Assembly: GCF_008369915.1 (NCBI RefSeq)
Contig: NZ_VSRN01000001.1
Coordinates: 5,762,501-5,826,500, forward strand
DNA length: 64,000 nucleotides
Reading direction: 5' to 3'
Source of the DNA: Dyadobacter sp. UC 10
GTDB taxonomy: Bacteria > Bacteroidota > Bacteroidia > Cytophagales > Spirosomataceae
Positions 45,600-54,518 of the stretch are shown piece after piece. The notes under the pieces were generated by a model. It was not told where the DNA came from, searched no databases, and saw nothing but the letters and a program-made list of their open reading frames with translations. The position numbers and the translations under genes are program-made. Numbering within the stretch: position 1 is the first letter of the stretch; every line of letters starts with the position of its first letter.

Positions 45600-45980
45600 C
45601 TAGTATGAACGTGATACTTCGCTTTGTCTTTTATGATAGTAGTAATACGATGCTGCCAGTAAAAGAAGTCCCGGTATCATGCCACCCCAAACGTCGGCAC
45701 CGTCTCCGAATGACACGTGCGAATAGAATGCGCCGATCAGATCGTAAGCCAGCCCCGCATAAGCCCACTCTTTGATCCTCGGATAACCGGGGACCAGAAT
45801 AGCGATCACCCCCAACAACTTGGCCGCGCCTAAAAACGGAACAATGTATTCGGGATAACCGATCCGGGTAATGTGCGCGACAGCTTCTGGCGCTGAGATC
45901 AGGTCATAAACAGCGCCAATGCCCATCATGGCGGCGAGTAGTCCGGTTAATACCCAGTAAATGATCTTGGTCTTTTTCAT
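45600..45980 (-). CDS. DoxX-like membrane protein
   Basis: Four-helix membrane protein of 126 residues of the DoxX-like family (start KIIYWVLTGLLAAMMGIGA, middle FLGAAKLLGVIAILVPG). The function is unresolved; related proteins are linked with quinol or thiol stress. It is the last gene of the operon headed by the DUF1579-like gene, 29 bases after the small unknown gene. Confidence 0.82.
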   Translation of the reverse strand: MKKTKIIYWVLTGLLAAMMGIGAVYDLISAPEAVAHITRIGYPEYIVPFLGAAKLLGVIAILVPGYPRIKEWAYAGLAYDLIGAFYSHVSFGDGADVWGGMIPGLLLLAASYYYYHKRQSEVSRSY

Positions 45981-46009
45981 TGTGATAAGTGATTAGGTTT
46001 AAGTTAAAA

Positions 46010-46291
46010 TCAGCTTTCGTGGGTTTGGAACGGCTGGAAACCCAGTTCCATGATCGATGGAAGATAGCATAGTTCGTCCTTAAGAATTTCAGCCTCATAC
46101 CCGAAATCCTGCATGAACCTCGCAACGCCCGCAGCGCATATATCACCGCCAACCGACGAAATTCTAAGTATTTTGTCGCAATCTTCGAGATCGAACGATG
46201 CGTGGTAATGCGGGAAAGTGCGGGCAATCAGGGCGACAAGCAAATCCGCCTGCTGACGTTTCGATACATTGGTTTTGAATACTTCTACCAT
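46010..46291 (-). CDS. Small unknown protein with ferredoxin-like beta-alpha-beta pattern
   Basis: Protein of 93 residues. It opens MVEVFKTNVSKRQQADLLVALIARTFPHYHASFDLEDCDKILRI and so shows strand-helix-strand, then a helix and final strand (FGYEAEIL), similar in outline to heavy-metal-associated domains but without their CxxC. I recognise it only as a type frequent in Bacteroidota. It lies 16 bases after the DUF1579-like gene and 29 before the DoxX gene. Confidence 0.7.
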   Translation of the reverse strand: MVEVFKTNVSKRQQADLLVALIARTFPHYHASFDLEDCDKILRISSVGGDICAAGVARFMQDFGYEAEILKDELCYLPSIMELGFQPFQTHES

Positions 46292-46307
46292 TTTCGAAAA
46301 TATTATA

Positions 46308-46745
46308 TTAAAGTGTGGCCCTGAGGAGCTGTATATCCATCAGGTGCTGCCAATTATTATCTGTACAATGTTCCCAGACACCCGACAGCTTGTTATAGTT
46401 GTTGCTGAAATGTCCTTTGAACCGAAGTTCCGGCGAAATGATATTCCATTCATCACCAATAAAACTGCCGTGCATAACCCCGGACTCACCCTGATCATCA
46501 TAAAAGTGCATAGGGTAAGTGCCAGAAAGGATATCGAATCCAATGATTTCTATGCTCTGCTTTCGGTCGCCGCCCATCATCACATCCACTGTGTGCATGA
46601 GGAAATGACCGCCGGGCAGCCATTGGTAGCTGTCTGTGCCCTTGATATTTAAAGATCCGTTTCCGGTATTCAATGTGCCGCTGGTATGCCAGTCTCCCAC
46701 AATCCTGTCCAGCAATACCAACTCCGGCTTTCTCGTGTCGTTCAT
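46308..46745 (-). CDS. DUF1579-like protein
   Basis: Protein of 145 residues with a lipocalin-like beta barrel pattern: LLDRIVGDWHTSGT start, GGHFLMHTVDV, IEIIGFD and HFYDDQGESG motifs match the DUF1579 family. The function is unknown, and there is no signal peptide. First gene of an operon with the small unknown and DoxX genes; operator B lies 100 bases upstream. Confidence 0.72.
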   Translation of the reverse strand: MNDTRKPELVLLDRIVGDWHTSGTLNTGNGSLNIKGTDSYQWLPGGHFLMHTVDVMMGGDRKQSIEIIGFDILSGTYPMHFYDDQGESGVMHGSFIGDEWNIISPELRFKGHFSNNYNKLSGVWEHCTDNNWQHLMDIQLLRATL

Positions 46746-46804
46746 ATCCTGTCATTGTTTTGGAACCCTCGCAAAGCGTTTTGCGCGATGCTTTTTTAGT
46801 AATA

Positions 46805-46872
46805 CAAACTAAACAGGAAATACCCTAAATCAGGGATGTATTTTGCGACAGAAAAAGGGGGTAATTGTGACA
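46805..46872 (-). promoter_or_regulatory. Promoter and operator B (DUF1579-DoxX operon)
   Basis: On the minus strand: TGTCAC (46872-46867) and TGTCGC (46850-46845) are spaced 22 bases apart, each with a C run downstream (CCCCC, CCC). The second is 32 bases from TTAGTTTG (46812-46805), one mismatch from the -7 consensus. The predicted leader is about 56 nt. Confidence 0.6.
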
Positions 46873-46966
46873 ATTAAGCAGTATTGAGCCGAAGTGGTTC
46901 AGAATGGCTCGGAGTGGTTCGAGCGATATTTTTCTGGGAGAGCCGGACCAGTTTTAAAAACGGCTG

Positions 46967-47389
46967 CTATTCTCCCCAGGCTGTCAGTACCAGGTTCCTC
47001 GGGCCACCCGAATCGCGGTGCTCACACAGATAAATTCCCTGCCAGGTGCCCAATGCAAGCTTTCCCTTCCGGACCGGAATCATCACAGAGCTTCCGAGCA
47101 AAGCCGCTTTAAGATGTGCTGGCATGTCGTCGGAACCTTCGTAATCGTGCTCGTAATCGGGGTCATTTTCCGGGACAGACTTGTTGAAAAACATTTCAAA
47201 ATCAATTCTGACGGTTGGATCGGCATTTTCGTTGATCGTCAGCGAAGCGGAGGTATGCTGGATAAAAACCTGGCACATACCTGCATTGATCTGCCCAATT
47301 TCAGGAAAAGCATGAAGAATTTCGTTGGTAATAAGGTGAAATCCTCTCCGTTTTTCACGCAGCCGGATCTCGGTTTGAAATATCTTCAT
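46967..47389 (-). CDS. yjbQ: YjbQ family (UPF0047) protein
   Basis: Protein of 140 residues from ATG 47389 (MKIFQTEIRLREKRRG); an ATG 27 bases upstream would add a short extension absent from the family. The conserved IQHTSASLTINENADP, SDDMPAHLKA and LGTWQGIYLCEHRD motifs are clear. E. coli YjbQ has been reported to have weak thiamine-phosphate synthase activity; the physiological role is unclear. Last gene of the MFS-VOC-DinB-yjbQ operon. Confidence 0.88.
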   Translation of the reverse strand: MKIFQTEIRLREKRRGFHLITNEILHAFPEIGQINAGMCQVFIQHTSASLTINENADPTVRIDFEMFFNKSVPENDPDYEHDYEGSDDMPAHLKAALLGSSVMIPVRKGKLALGTWQGIYLCEHRDSGGPRNLVLTAWGE

Positions 47390-47418
47390 GCTTTTCTGAA
47401 AGTTGGTTTCGTGCAAAG

Positions 47419-47913
47419 TTACATGTAACTCATCGCAGGATAACCCAGTAAACGCCGGTATAGTGCGATTTGTCCGATCAGGCTGGCTTCCCGGTAGCTG
47501 GTGAACGTGATGAGCTCATAAAGCGGGAATTTCATTTCCGGCCCCATGTCAATCGTCCTTTTCAGTTCCTCGTCCGAAACTTTTGAAAGTGCGTCTTTCA
47601 GGATAGGCGTAATTTCTTCCCAGTCTTTTTTGTAAACGTCCAGAGAGGGGTAACGGGCATCGCCTTTGATTCCCTGGTTGTCCCTGAAAAGATCGTCTGC
47701 CTGCTGCCTCTTCTCGATGCCGAGTTCCCGTGCCATCTCGAAACGCTGCTCCACCAGTGACCCAGCCAGCCACGCAATGTGGTTAGCCTGGGAATTGAGC
47801 CGGTTATGCGTATCTTTTTCTTCTATCCCAGCGAGTGAATTCTTAAAAAGGCCGGTTTGCAGATCATACAAAGACAAAATTGAAAAAAGTTTGCTGCTTG
47901 CTACGGTTTCCAT
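47419..47913 (-). CDS. DinB-family protein
   Basis: Four-helix DinB-like protein of 164 residues; metal-binding histidine candidates are at NHIAWLAGSL (about 44) and elsewhere in the helices, but the C-terminal His is replaced by a REASLIGQIALYRRL segment without His. Metal binding may therefore be incomplete. It lies between the VOC and yjbQ genes with gaps of 28 and 29 bases. Confidence 0.75.
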   Translation of the reverse strand: METVASSKLFSILSLYDLQTGLFKNSLAGIEEKDTHNRLNSQANHIAWLAGSLVEQRFEMARELGIEKRQQADDLFRDNQGIKGDARYPSLDVYKKDWEEITPILKDALSKVSDEELKRTIDMGPEMKFPLYELITFTSYREASLIGQIALYRRLLGYPAMSYM

Positions 47914-47941
47914 ATTTGGTTAGTTTGAATGAAAAATCAGT

Positions 47942-48319
47942 TTACTCCTCAATAACAGAAAGTATATTGCCCGCAGGATCAGTGAACCAGGCAATGGTCG
48001 GGCCGTTTCCACGGGCGATATTGTCATCGTCAGTTTTTATACCCGGAAGGTCGTAGCTTTCGAATTTTGCCCCTTTATTTTTAAGATCGGCCACTGCTGC
48101 CTCAATGTCGTTAACTATAAAATTTAATACCGTGTAGGTCGCTGGCGTGTGGTTAGGCTTTTCATAGACCATAAAATGATTGTTACCGGGGCCAGTAATA
48201 TCCAGTGTGCCCATTTCCGACTCTTCGGTTGTCAGGCCAAGCGTATTTTCGTAAAACGATCTGGCTTCCTGCAGATTATTGACAGAAAACCCGCTGAATA
48301 CTTTTGATGGTTTAAACAT
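47942..48319 (-). CDS. VOC-superfamily (glyoxalase/bleomycin-resistance-like) protein
   Basis: Protein of 125 residues with paired beta-alpha-beta-beta-beta units: GFSVNNLQEARSFYENTLGL, then NFIVNDIEAAVADLKNKGAKFE and a WFTDPAGNILSVIEE end with the terminal metal-ligand Glu. A dioxygenase or glyoxalase-like role is possible but not decidable. Second gene of the MFS operon. Confidence 0.83.
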   Translation of the reverse strand: MFKPSKVFSGFSVNNLQEARSFYENTLGLTTEESEMGTLDITGPGNNHFMVYEKPNHTPATYTVLNFIVNDIEAAVADLKNKGAKFESYDLPGIKTDDDNIARGNGPTIAWFTDPAGNILSVIEE

Positions 48320-48358
48320 AATCCTGTTTTGTAGTTATTGATAAAATTGAATGCAAGA

Positions 48359-49690
48359 TCAGGAGCCCGGAACGGCGACGGCGTCCGTGTCGGGTTCTGG
48401 CTTTTTATAAACTTTTGAAAGTTCGTGATAGGCAGCAGATTGCATGGCCAGCAGCGTCACGATCAATCCTATAACGCCTGTTGCAATAAATAGCAGTGCC
48501 AGCCCGCGGGGCGCGCCGGTCCCAAACCAGGAACCGATCAGTCCCGCTCCCGCACCTGTGGTCATGAACGGGATGAACACGAATTTGGCTATTGGCCCGA
48601 TCATGAACGCGGTGACCGGGGAGGCGGCCTGCTCGATACTTTGTGCAAATCCAAAAACCCGGCCCTGTCTTTCCGGTGGTATCACTTTTTGAAGGATGGT
48701 CTGTTCGGTGGCCTCCACAACGGGTATCAGACATAAGTAGATGAACATCCCGGCTGTGAGTAACTCGATCGACGCCTGTATCGGAAAGATGACCGTGACG
48801 ATCCACATCACGATATTGGCGAGAAAAAGTGTCCGTAAGGGTTTCCTGCCCAATCCTTTCTTAGCCACAACAAGGCCTCCAACGATAAATCCCAGACTGA
48901 GTACGCCCCAGAGAATTCCCCAGGCCTGGACGGAGACCAGCGACAACCCGTAAGCGTCCATCAACGACATAAATACGCCGCCGAGAAAATTATTGAAGGT
49001 GTTGAAAAAGATTAGTCCGAAGAGCCCCGGAACCAGGGCTACTACGCGTATTGTACCTTTAATATCAACACTTTGTGTATGCGGCTCAACATGAACGATG
49101 CCCTTTTCGTGAATATGTATGGTCATTAAATGCAGGATCACCAGCACCGTCAGGCCGATCGCTATCACCAGCATCCAGAAGATTCCGAGAAACCCGATCA
49201 CCAGCCCGCTGAAAATGGAGGCGATGAGAAATGAAACGCCATTTGCGGTACCGACCAGACCGTTTGCTTTGTCGCGACCGTCTTCGGGTATCAGGATCGT
49301 CACTACCGTTGAAAGTGCGATGGAGCGGATATTGCCGGTAATGGCCCCAAATAGCGTCAGGACAATGAAAATCCACAGGTTAATATTAGAATCGCTTTTA
49401 AAAGCCTGCTCCGGCGTACTCATGAAGATGATCAATGCCAGAAGATACAGGATCAATGTCGCAATGCCTGAGAGCATCATGGATGTTTTTTTCTTGTATC
49501 GATCTACAATGGAGCCGAGAAAAAAGCCTGAAACAGCCACGGTTGCAAGATACACGCCCGCCATCACCGAAGTAGCGATTACCGATTTGGTTTCAAGGTA
49601 AACCCAGAAAGTAACTGCGAACCAGACAAAATTATTAGTCAGCGAAGCCACGAGAGAATTGACCAGAACGGCATAGAACGTCTTCATCAT
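48359..49690 (-). CDS. MFS transporter
   Basis: Inner-membrane protein of 443 residues with 12 predicted helices. The loop 2-3 signature is FLGSIVDRYKKKTSMM (G-x-x-x-D-R-x-x-R/K-K type), and the second half has a similar weaker motif (GLVVAKKGLGRKPLR). The layout resembles the MFS_3 (drug/enterobactin exporter) subgroup. First gene of the operon MFS-VOC-DinB-yjbQ; two adjacent ATG codons at 49690 and 49687 are possible starts. Confidence 0.85.
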   Translation of the reverse strand: MMKTFYAVLVNSLVASLTNNFVWFAVTFWVYLETKSVIATSVMAGVYLATVAVSGFFLGSIVDRYKKKTSMMLSGIATLILYLLALIIFMSTPEQAFKSDSNINLWIFIVLTLFGAITGNIRSIALSTVVTILIPEDGRDKANGLVGTANGVSFLIASIFSGLVIGFLGIFWMLVIAIGLTVLVILHLMTIHIHEKGIVHVEPHTQSVDIKGTIRVVALVPGLFGLIFFNTFNNFLGGVFMSLMDAYGLSLVSVQAWGILWGVLSLGFIVGGLVVAKKGLGRKPLRTLFLANIVMWIVTVIFPIQASIELLTAGMFIYLCLIPVVEATEQTILQKVIPPERQGRVFGFAQSIEQAASPVTAFMIGPIAKFVFIPFMTTGAGAGLIGSWFGTGAPRGLALLFIATGVIGLIVTLLAMQSAAYHELSKVYKKPEPDTDAVAVPGS

Positions 49691-49723
49691 CTTTAAATCT
49701 CAATTAATTTCTTTCTGATAATA

Positions 49724-49791
49724 CAAAAGTACGGTTGCCTAGGGAGAATCGGGGAGGCAGTACGCGACAATTTAAGGGTGCAGATGTGACA
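49724..49791 (-). promoter_or_regulatory. Promoter and operator C (MFS operon)
   Basis: On the minus strand: TGTCAC (49791-49786) and TGTCGC (49769-49764) spaced 22 bases, each with a C run downstream, then 32 bases to a perfect -7 box TACTTTTG (49731-49724). The predicted leader is about 30 nt. Confidence 0.62.
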
Positions 49792-49887
49792 GCTTTTTTG
49801 ACTCTTGCGGTTACATCATAATGTTAGGATTGAATTTTTTCTTAAATTTATTCAAATAGTTCTGTTTTAAATTAAACAAAACGTCCC

Positions 49888-51255
49888 ATGAAGAAAATCC
49901 TGCTTACGCTGATTATTCCCGCATTACTTTGCTGTAATAAATCCCAAAAAGAAGAAGGCGGGGTGATAGAAGTACCTATTGAAATCGAAGAGGGGTTTGG
50001 GCCGTTTAAGGGTACATTTTCAATATTGCATGCTGAACATACGATGGAGGATCCAATGGGTGCGCCCTGGGTTCCTACCTATCGTCCCGTCCGGGGGATC
50101 CCCAAAGAATGGGAGGCAGTTGTAAAAAGTATGGCATGGCTGGACGGGCGCCAACTTGTTTATCAGAATTTCCACGAGGGAAAGATCAGCAAAGAAATGT
50201 ACGAGGACTTGCAGGAAAGCTGGGCATGGAAACCCGATGAGGCTGCATTATCTAAAAAGCCACTGAAATGTTTTGTTTATACCGTCAGAGGCAGAGACAA
50301 AACCGGCCGGATAGCATTAATGGTCGACACCAATAATAACCTGGATTTTAGTGATGAAACCGCATTCTATCCTGAAAAAATATACCTCAATGAGGGTAGG
50401 TATAACTGGGATTCGATTAGAGCTTACAGAAAAATTGTGATGGTACAACACGAGCGTTTCCTGAGAGGAAGGATTGTCAAAGACAGTATTCCTATGATCG
50501 TGAAATATGCAGTGGATGACGAGAAGTGGAAGAGGTTCTGGTACGCATTCCCACGCTACGGTAAAGCGAAATTTGAATGGAAGGGTAAAGAGCAAACGAT
50601 TTTGCTAAACAATTTTACGAGCGGAAATTTTCAAGAATCCAGGATTTTTACCCAAAAGGAAATGAATGCAAAGACGCGGACTGCATTTATGGATGGCGTA
50701 GAAAAAGGCGAGCTCATCGAATTCGGCACCTTGCTTAACAAAAGTAAATTCAGGAACCTCGGCATCGACCCGCGCACCGGCTCTCTGCTATTGCAAACCG
50801 AGTCCGCAAATCTGGACGAATATTCCCTGCAAAGAGGTTATGCAATGAGACCATTCAAGGCAAAAAATTTCAAAACCGGCGCAGATATTGCACTTTCGGA
50901 TTTTAGTGGGAAATATGTATTCATCGATTTCTGGGGCACCTGGTGTGGGCCATGTGTACAGCAGCTTCCCGAACTGCGGGAGATATATAAAGAGGTCGAT
51001 ATAAGCCAGGTTCAGTTTTTAGGAATAGTGGGCGAGGATACCGGCCCGCGGCTGACTAAATTTTTGGCCAAAAACAACCTGGAATGGCCGCAGATCCTTT
51101 CAGATAGCGTCAATAAGTTGGTCGAAACCTATAAAATTAAAGGTTACCCGACAACCATACTGCTCGGCCCGGATGGCCGGGTAGTTGACCGGAACATTCA
51201 TGGTGACGCATTAAAAACCCGGCTGAAAGAGATTTCCGCCGGGCCGGTACTTTAA
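49888..51255 (+). CDS. TlpA-type thioredoxin lipoprotein with unknown N-terminal domain
   Basis: Lipoprotein of 455 residues: signal with lipobox-like LLCC at about 13-16, an N-terminal beta-rich region of about 290 residues without recognised domain, and a C-terminal TlpA domain with WGTWCGPCVQQLPEL (about 352) and the cis-Pro in GYPTTILLG. It is probably anchored in the envelope and acts in periplasmic thiol exchange. Single gene; the upstream 96 bases are A+T-rich and carry no clear consensus promoter. Confidence 0.82.
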   Translation: MKKILLTLIIPALLCCNKSQKEEGGVIEVPIEIEEGFGPFKGTFSILHAEHTMEDPMGAPWVPTYRPVRGIPKEWEAVVKSMAWLDGRQLVYQNFHEGKISKEMYEDLQESWAWKPDEAALSKKPLKCFVYTVRGRDKTGRIALMVDTNNNLDFSDETAFYPEKIYLNEGRYNWDSIRAYRKIVMVQHERFLRGRIVKDSIPMIVKYAVDDEKWKRFWYAFPRYGKAKFEWKGKEQTILLNNFTSGNFQESRIFTQKEMNAKTRTAFMDGVEKGELIEFGTLLNKSKFRNLGIDPRTGSLLLQTESANLDEYSLQRGYAMRPFKAKNFKTGADIALSDFSGKYVFIDFWGTWCGPCVQQLPELREIYKEVDISQVQFLGIVGEDTGPRLTKFLAKNNLEWPQILSDSVNKLVETYKIKGYPTTILLGPDGRVVDRNIHGDALKTRLKEISAGPVL

Positions 51256-51275
51256 TAATGTTGTTATCTCCCGAA

Positions 51276-51944
51276 TCAGGGATCCATCCTTTTAGGCGCG
51301 CCGGGAGCCGCTGCCGGTGCAGCCGACTGAGGCTGTGGTGAAATCTGAGAAGGAGACCGTTGCTGCGCTGGCTGGCTGTTTTGGGCTGGAACCTGCTGTG
51401 AACCCTGGGCGGGCTGGCTGGCTGGAGTTTGCTGATTCGCTGTACTGGTTTGCGTTCCGGCAGCAGCGCCATTTGTCTGTGTGGTTTGCGTGGTTACATT
51501 GGTTTGTGTCGATTGGGCAGGGTAGGAGCCAGGCTGGCCATTTTGCGCCGGCAGTAATTGTTCTCCCACTGCGGTGGTCGTCTGCCCCACCGCTGTGGTG
51601 GTTGTAGACTGATATCTTTCTGGAAATGTTCTCGGATCCTGGTTGGAATTCACTTTCGGCACCTGACCTTCTGCGGTAATATCACTTTTTCCAGGCTCAA
51701 AACCGAGACTCTGTGGCTGTGTAGAGACTGCCGGTCTGGGCAGGTTGGCCGGTGACTGTCCTACCGCAGCAGGCGCTATCTGGCCAGTCGGTCGGGGTTG
51801 GTAGCCTGCGTAAGGGCTGCTTTGCTGCCCCGTATATGCCTTGGGGACCTGGCCGGTTGGCGCTGGTCTTTTCTGAGCGAATCCTTGTATTGCTACTGAG
51901 ATCAGTGTGATGCCCACGACCCCAGCGATGCGTGCGAATTTCAT
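51276..51944 (-). CDS. Exported Gln/Pro/Ala-rich low-complexity protein
   Basis: Not recognised. Protein of 222 residues with a signal peptide ending FAQ (about 24), then a disordered region with repeated P-T-G-Q and A-V-G-Q words in the first half, T-Q-T-rich segments in the middle and A-Q-N-S-Q-P words at the end. No globular domain can be seen. It may be a flexible periplasmic or surface protein. Convergent with the TlpA lipoprotein gene, 20 bases apart. Confidence 0.6.
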   Translation of the reverse strand: MKFARIAGVVGITLISVAIQGFAQKRPAPTGQVPKAYTGQQSSPYAGYQPRPTGQIAPAAVGQSPANLPRPAVSTQPQSLGFEPGKSDITAEGQVPKVNSNQDPRTFPERYQSTTTTAVGQTTTAVGEQLLPAQNGQPGSYPAQSTQTNVTTQTTQTNGAAAGTQTSTANQQTPASQPAQGSQQVPAQNSQPAQQRSPSQISPQPQSAAPAAAPGAPKRMDP

Positions 51945-52109
51945 TTTTCCGGGAATTAATTTGAAAAGTGTCAGACTATTGATGTCTGCGAAGGTACTTA
52001 CTAAAATTATTCCAGAAAAATATCCACTCCTAATATTGCAGCATTGCGCCGGAGAAATCAGTTGTGCATTGCTGCGAAACTGACCTCTCCGGCAACGCTT
52101 TATAAGTTA

Positions 52110-52628
52110 CTACCGGTCCCAGAATGCCGGTGGCTCAATGCCCAGGGCACGCAGGTATACATAGCCCTGTCCCCTGTGGTGGATTTCGTTGTCGATGGTG
52201 TAGAGCAACAATGAGTAAATAGAACCTTCGTACATACCGTATGCCTTGTCTACTTCATGAAATCTTGAAAGCGGGATCTGTGGCCATAGCAGGTTAATAT
52301 AGTCTGTTACCTGGTCCCACAACGTCAGGAGCTCTTCCTTGGTGGCAGGGGGAGGTGTTTCGAAATCGAGTGCAGGTTCACCGAATGTCCAGTCACCGAA
52401 TGCGATACCACGAATGCCAGGTGCCGAGAGCACGATCATTTCCATTGCCAGCTGGGCAAAAGGACGCATACCGCCAATCGAAAAAGCATAAAGCTGGTCC
52501 TCAGGAAATGCTTCGATAACCTTACGGCTGAGCTTGCGATGGCCCTGCCAATGTTCCAGCAACTCCGCAGGGGTGATAATCGTTGCAGTGAGTTCGGTGT
52601 CAGTGGCCTGAATGCTGTTTGTTTCCAT
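52110..52628 (-). CDS. DinB-family protein
   Basis: Protein of 172 residues with the three expected metal histidines: LEHWQGHRKLS (about 24-30), and IDNEIHHRGQGYVYLRAL (about 148-150), the C-terminal HHRGQ motif being characteristic. Function unknown. Single gene. Upstream there are 11-bp direct repeats of TGACAGCAG type (52679-52698) but not the operator seen for the GlxA-type regulon. Confidence 0.85.
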   Translation of the reverse strand: METNSIQATDTELTATIITPAELLEHWQGHRKLSRKVIEAFPEDQLYAFSIGGMRPFAQLAMEMIVLSAPGIRGIAFGDWTFGEPALDFETPPPATKEELLTLWDQVTDYINLLWPQIPLSRFHEVDKAYGMYEGSIYSLLLYTIDNEIHHRGQGYVYLRALGIEPPAFWDR

Positions 52629-52781
52629 GTCAATGGTTGTTTAGAGTTTGATTACATTACAAACTAAACATGGCGCAATGACAGCAGTATGTCAGCAGGC
52701 TTTCAGGCGTTTCAAAAAAATCAGAAAAAAAATCTTTAACTTTTATAAAGCATTGAAAAACAGTAAAATATATCTAATCGG

Positions 52782-53519
52782 ATGGAGGTAGCGGTTTCAA
52801 AAGTCGGTCTTGCCGACATTCTTTATCTGCGGGAAATGTTCCTGAGGGAGAATGAAATGCAGTTCGTCTGCAACAAATGTCATGACTACGGCTGGGCCGA
52901 CACCTGGCTTTGCACGGTCGACGGAGCAATAGCTGGTTATGGATCGGTGTGGGGTACCGACAGGCGGCAGGACCGTGACACGATTTTTGAATATTACCTG
53001 ATCGCAGAGTACCGTAACCTTGCCCGCGAGATATTTGCAGAATTCAAAAACGCAAGCGGTACTACGCTGGTGGAAGCGCAGAGCAACGACCTGCTGCTGA
53101 CTTCCATGTTATATATGTTTTGCAGCGATATCCATGCCGAGGCAATTCTCTTTGAAGATCACCTTGAAACCTCTTTTTCATCGCCTGACACGGCTTTTCG
53201 AAAAAGGTCGGCTTCCGACCCGGCAGACGGCGATGACAGTGAATATGTACTTGTCTGGCAAGATAAAATAGTGGCAGGCGGCGGGCTGATGCTGAATTAC
53301 AACTTTCCTTATGCTGACGTTTACATGAGCGTGAAAGAGGGTTACAGGCAAATGGGTTTCGGCAGTCTGATCGTCCAGGAATTGAAAAAACTGGCGTATA
53401 AAATAGAAAGGGTACCTGCCGCCCGCTGCAATATCAATAACCAGCTATCTCAGGCCACGCTGCAAAAGGCCGGTTTCAGAATGTGTGGGTTCAGGTTGAA
53501 AGGGCTCTTGATGAAATGA
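52782..53519 (+). CDS. GNAT-family N-acetyltransferase (two GNAT-like halves)
   Basis: Protein of 245 residues. The C-terminal half has the acetyl-CoA pocket GYRQMGFGSLIVQELK (about 190) and the AARCNINNQLSQATLQKAGF motif. The N-terminal half keeps GNAT-like strand order (TWLCTVDGAIAGYGSVWG) but no intact pyrophosphate loop. The substrate is unknown. Single gene with a strong terminator. Confidence 0.78.
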   Translation: MEVAVSKVGLADILYLREMFLRENEMQFVCNKCHDYGWADTWLCTVDGAIAGYGSVWGTDRRQDRDTIFEYYLIAEYRNLAREIFAEFKNASGTTLVEAQSNDLLLTSMLYMFCSDIHAEAILFEDHLETSFSSPDTAFRKRSASDPADGDDSEYVLVWQDKIVAGGGLMLNYNFPYADVYMSVKEGYRQMGFGSLIVQELKKLAYKIERVPAARCNINNQLSQATLQKAGFRMCGFRLKGLLMK

Positions 53520-53523
53520 ACCG

Positions 53524-53556
53524 GGCAGGCTTTCGCGAAAAAGCCTGCCTATTTTT
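53524..53556. terminator. Rho-independent terminator
   Basis: Ten-bp stem GGCAGGCTTT/AAAGCCTGCC with a six-base loop and T tail, between convergent GNAT and egtD genes; likely serves both. Confidence 0.85.
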
Positions 53557-53557
53557 A

Positions 53558-54502
53558 TTAAGCTACCGTCCAGAGACTGTCGGCAAAATAGTGTTTGCAA
53601 TCCAGGAAATGCTCCATCACGGCAAAACCGTTCCTGGCTGCCGTATGCTCGATTTCCGTGAGAGTATATTTCTTTGAAAGCTCTGTCCAGATCAGTTCAT
53701 TCCTCTCGAATGCGTAAAAGGCGCCGGTTTCTTTTACATACACTTTTTGCGGGATCAGGCTGACCAGATAACTTCTGACCTCGCCATTCAGCGGGTTGTA
53801 ATGTGAATAGAAATCAAACTGACGGGTCTTGAATGTTCCGCCCAGCTCGCGGTTGATCCTGTTCAATAAATTGATATTGAATGCCTTGGTAATGCCAGCC
53901 GGATCGTCGTAGGCGCAACGGATAGTAGCTGGGTTTTTCTGCAAATCAAAACCGGTAAGCAACTTATCACCCGGCTTCATATTCCTTCTGAAATCTTTCA
54001 AAAGTTTGTCAACTTCGGGCTGCTCGTAATTGCCGATATTGCCTCCCAAAAACAAAAAGAGACAGGGAACACTCGACCCCGACAGTTCTTCCATCATTGA
54101 AAAGTAATTCCCGACTTTCGGTTCGATGTTTAAGCCGGGCAGGTGCAAATGCATGTTGGCGATCAGCTCATCGATTGCTTTTTTAGAGATATCGATGGGT
54201 ACGTAGGAGAAATCCGCCCCTTTTTCAATCAGTTTTTTTAAGAGCTGCCTGGTTTTTACGCCATCACCTGCACCAAATTCAACGACGCTAAAAGGCTTTT
54301 TGAAATCAAGCATCTTGAAAATACCTTCCCCCTGTAACGACAGTATTTCGAACTCACACGCAGTAGGATAGTATTCGGGCATTTTCATAATATCCTGAAA
54401 AATCCCGCTGCCGATATCGTCGTAAAAATATTTGGAGGAAATATGCTTTAATGGGGCCGAAAGGCCATGATGTATATCTGTTGCGAATGAAGTGTCTGAC
54501 AT
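53558..54502 (-). CDS. egtD: Histidine N-alpha-trimethyltransferase EgtD
   Basis: SAM-dependent enzyme of 314 residues that makes hercynine from histidine, the first step to ergothioneine. Family signatures: YFYDDIGSGIFQDIMKMPEYYPT at 25-50 (positions of substrate Tyr), the SAM loop EFGAGDGVKT (about 75), and FLGGNIGNYE (about 150). It starts 16 bases after egtB and is the last gene of the operon. Confidence 0.93.
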   Translation of the reverse strand: MSDTSFATDIHHGLSAPLKHISSKYFYDDIGSGIFQDIMKMPEYYPTACEFEILSLQGEGIFKMLDFKKPFSVVEFGAGDGVKTRQLLKKLIEKGADFSYVPIDISKKAIDELIANMHLHLPGLNIEPKVGNYFSMMEELSGSSVPCLFLFLGGNIGNYEQPEVDKLLKDFRRNMKPGDKLLTGFDLQKNPATIRCAYDDPAGITKAFNINLLNRINRELGGTFKTRQFDFYSHYNPLNGEVRSYLVSLIPQKVYVKETGAFYAFERNELIWTELSKKYTLTEIEHTAARNGFAVMEHFLDCKHYFADSLWTVA

Positions 54503-54518
54503 ATAATGCTTTAAACTA

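Noticed and set aside
52676..52700. 11-bp direct repeats (TGACAGCAG, TGTCAGCAG) upstream of the third DinB gene as a further GlxA-type operator
   Set aside because: Spacing is 11 not 22, the C runs are absent, and the distance to the TTAGTTTG-like box does not match the other three sites.
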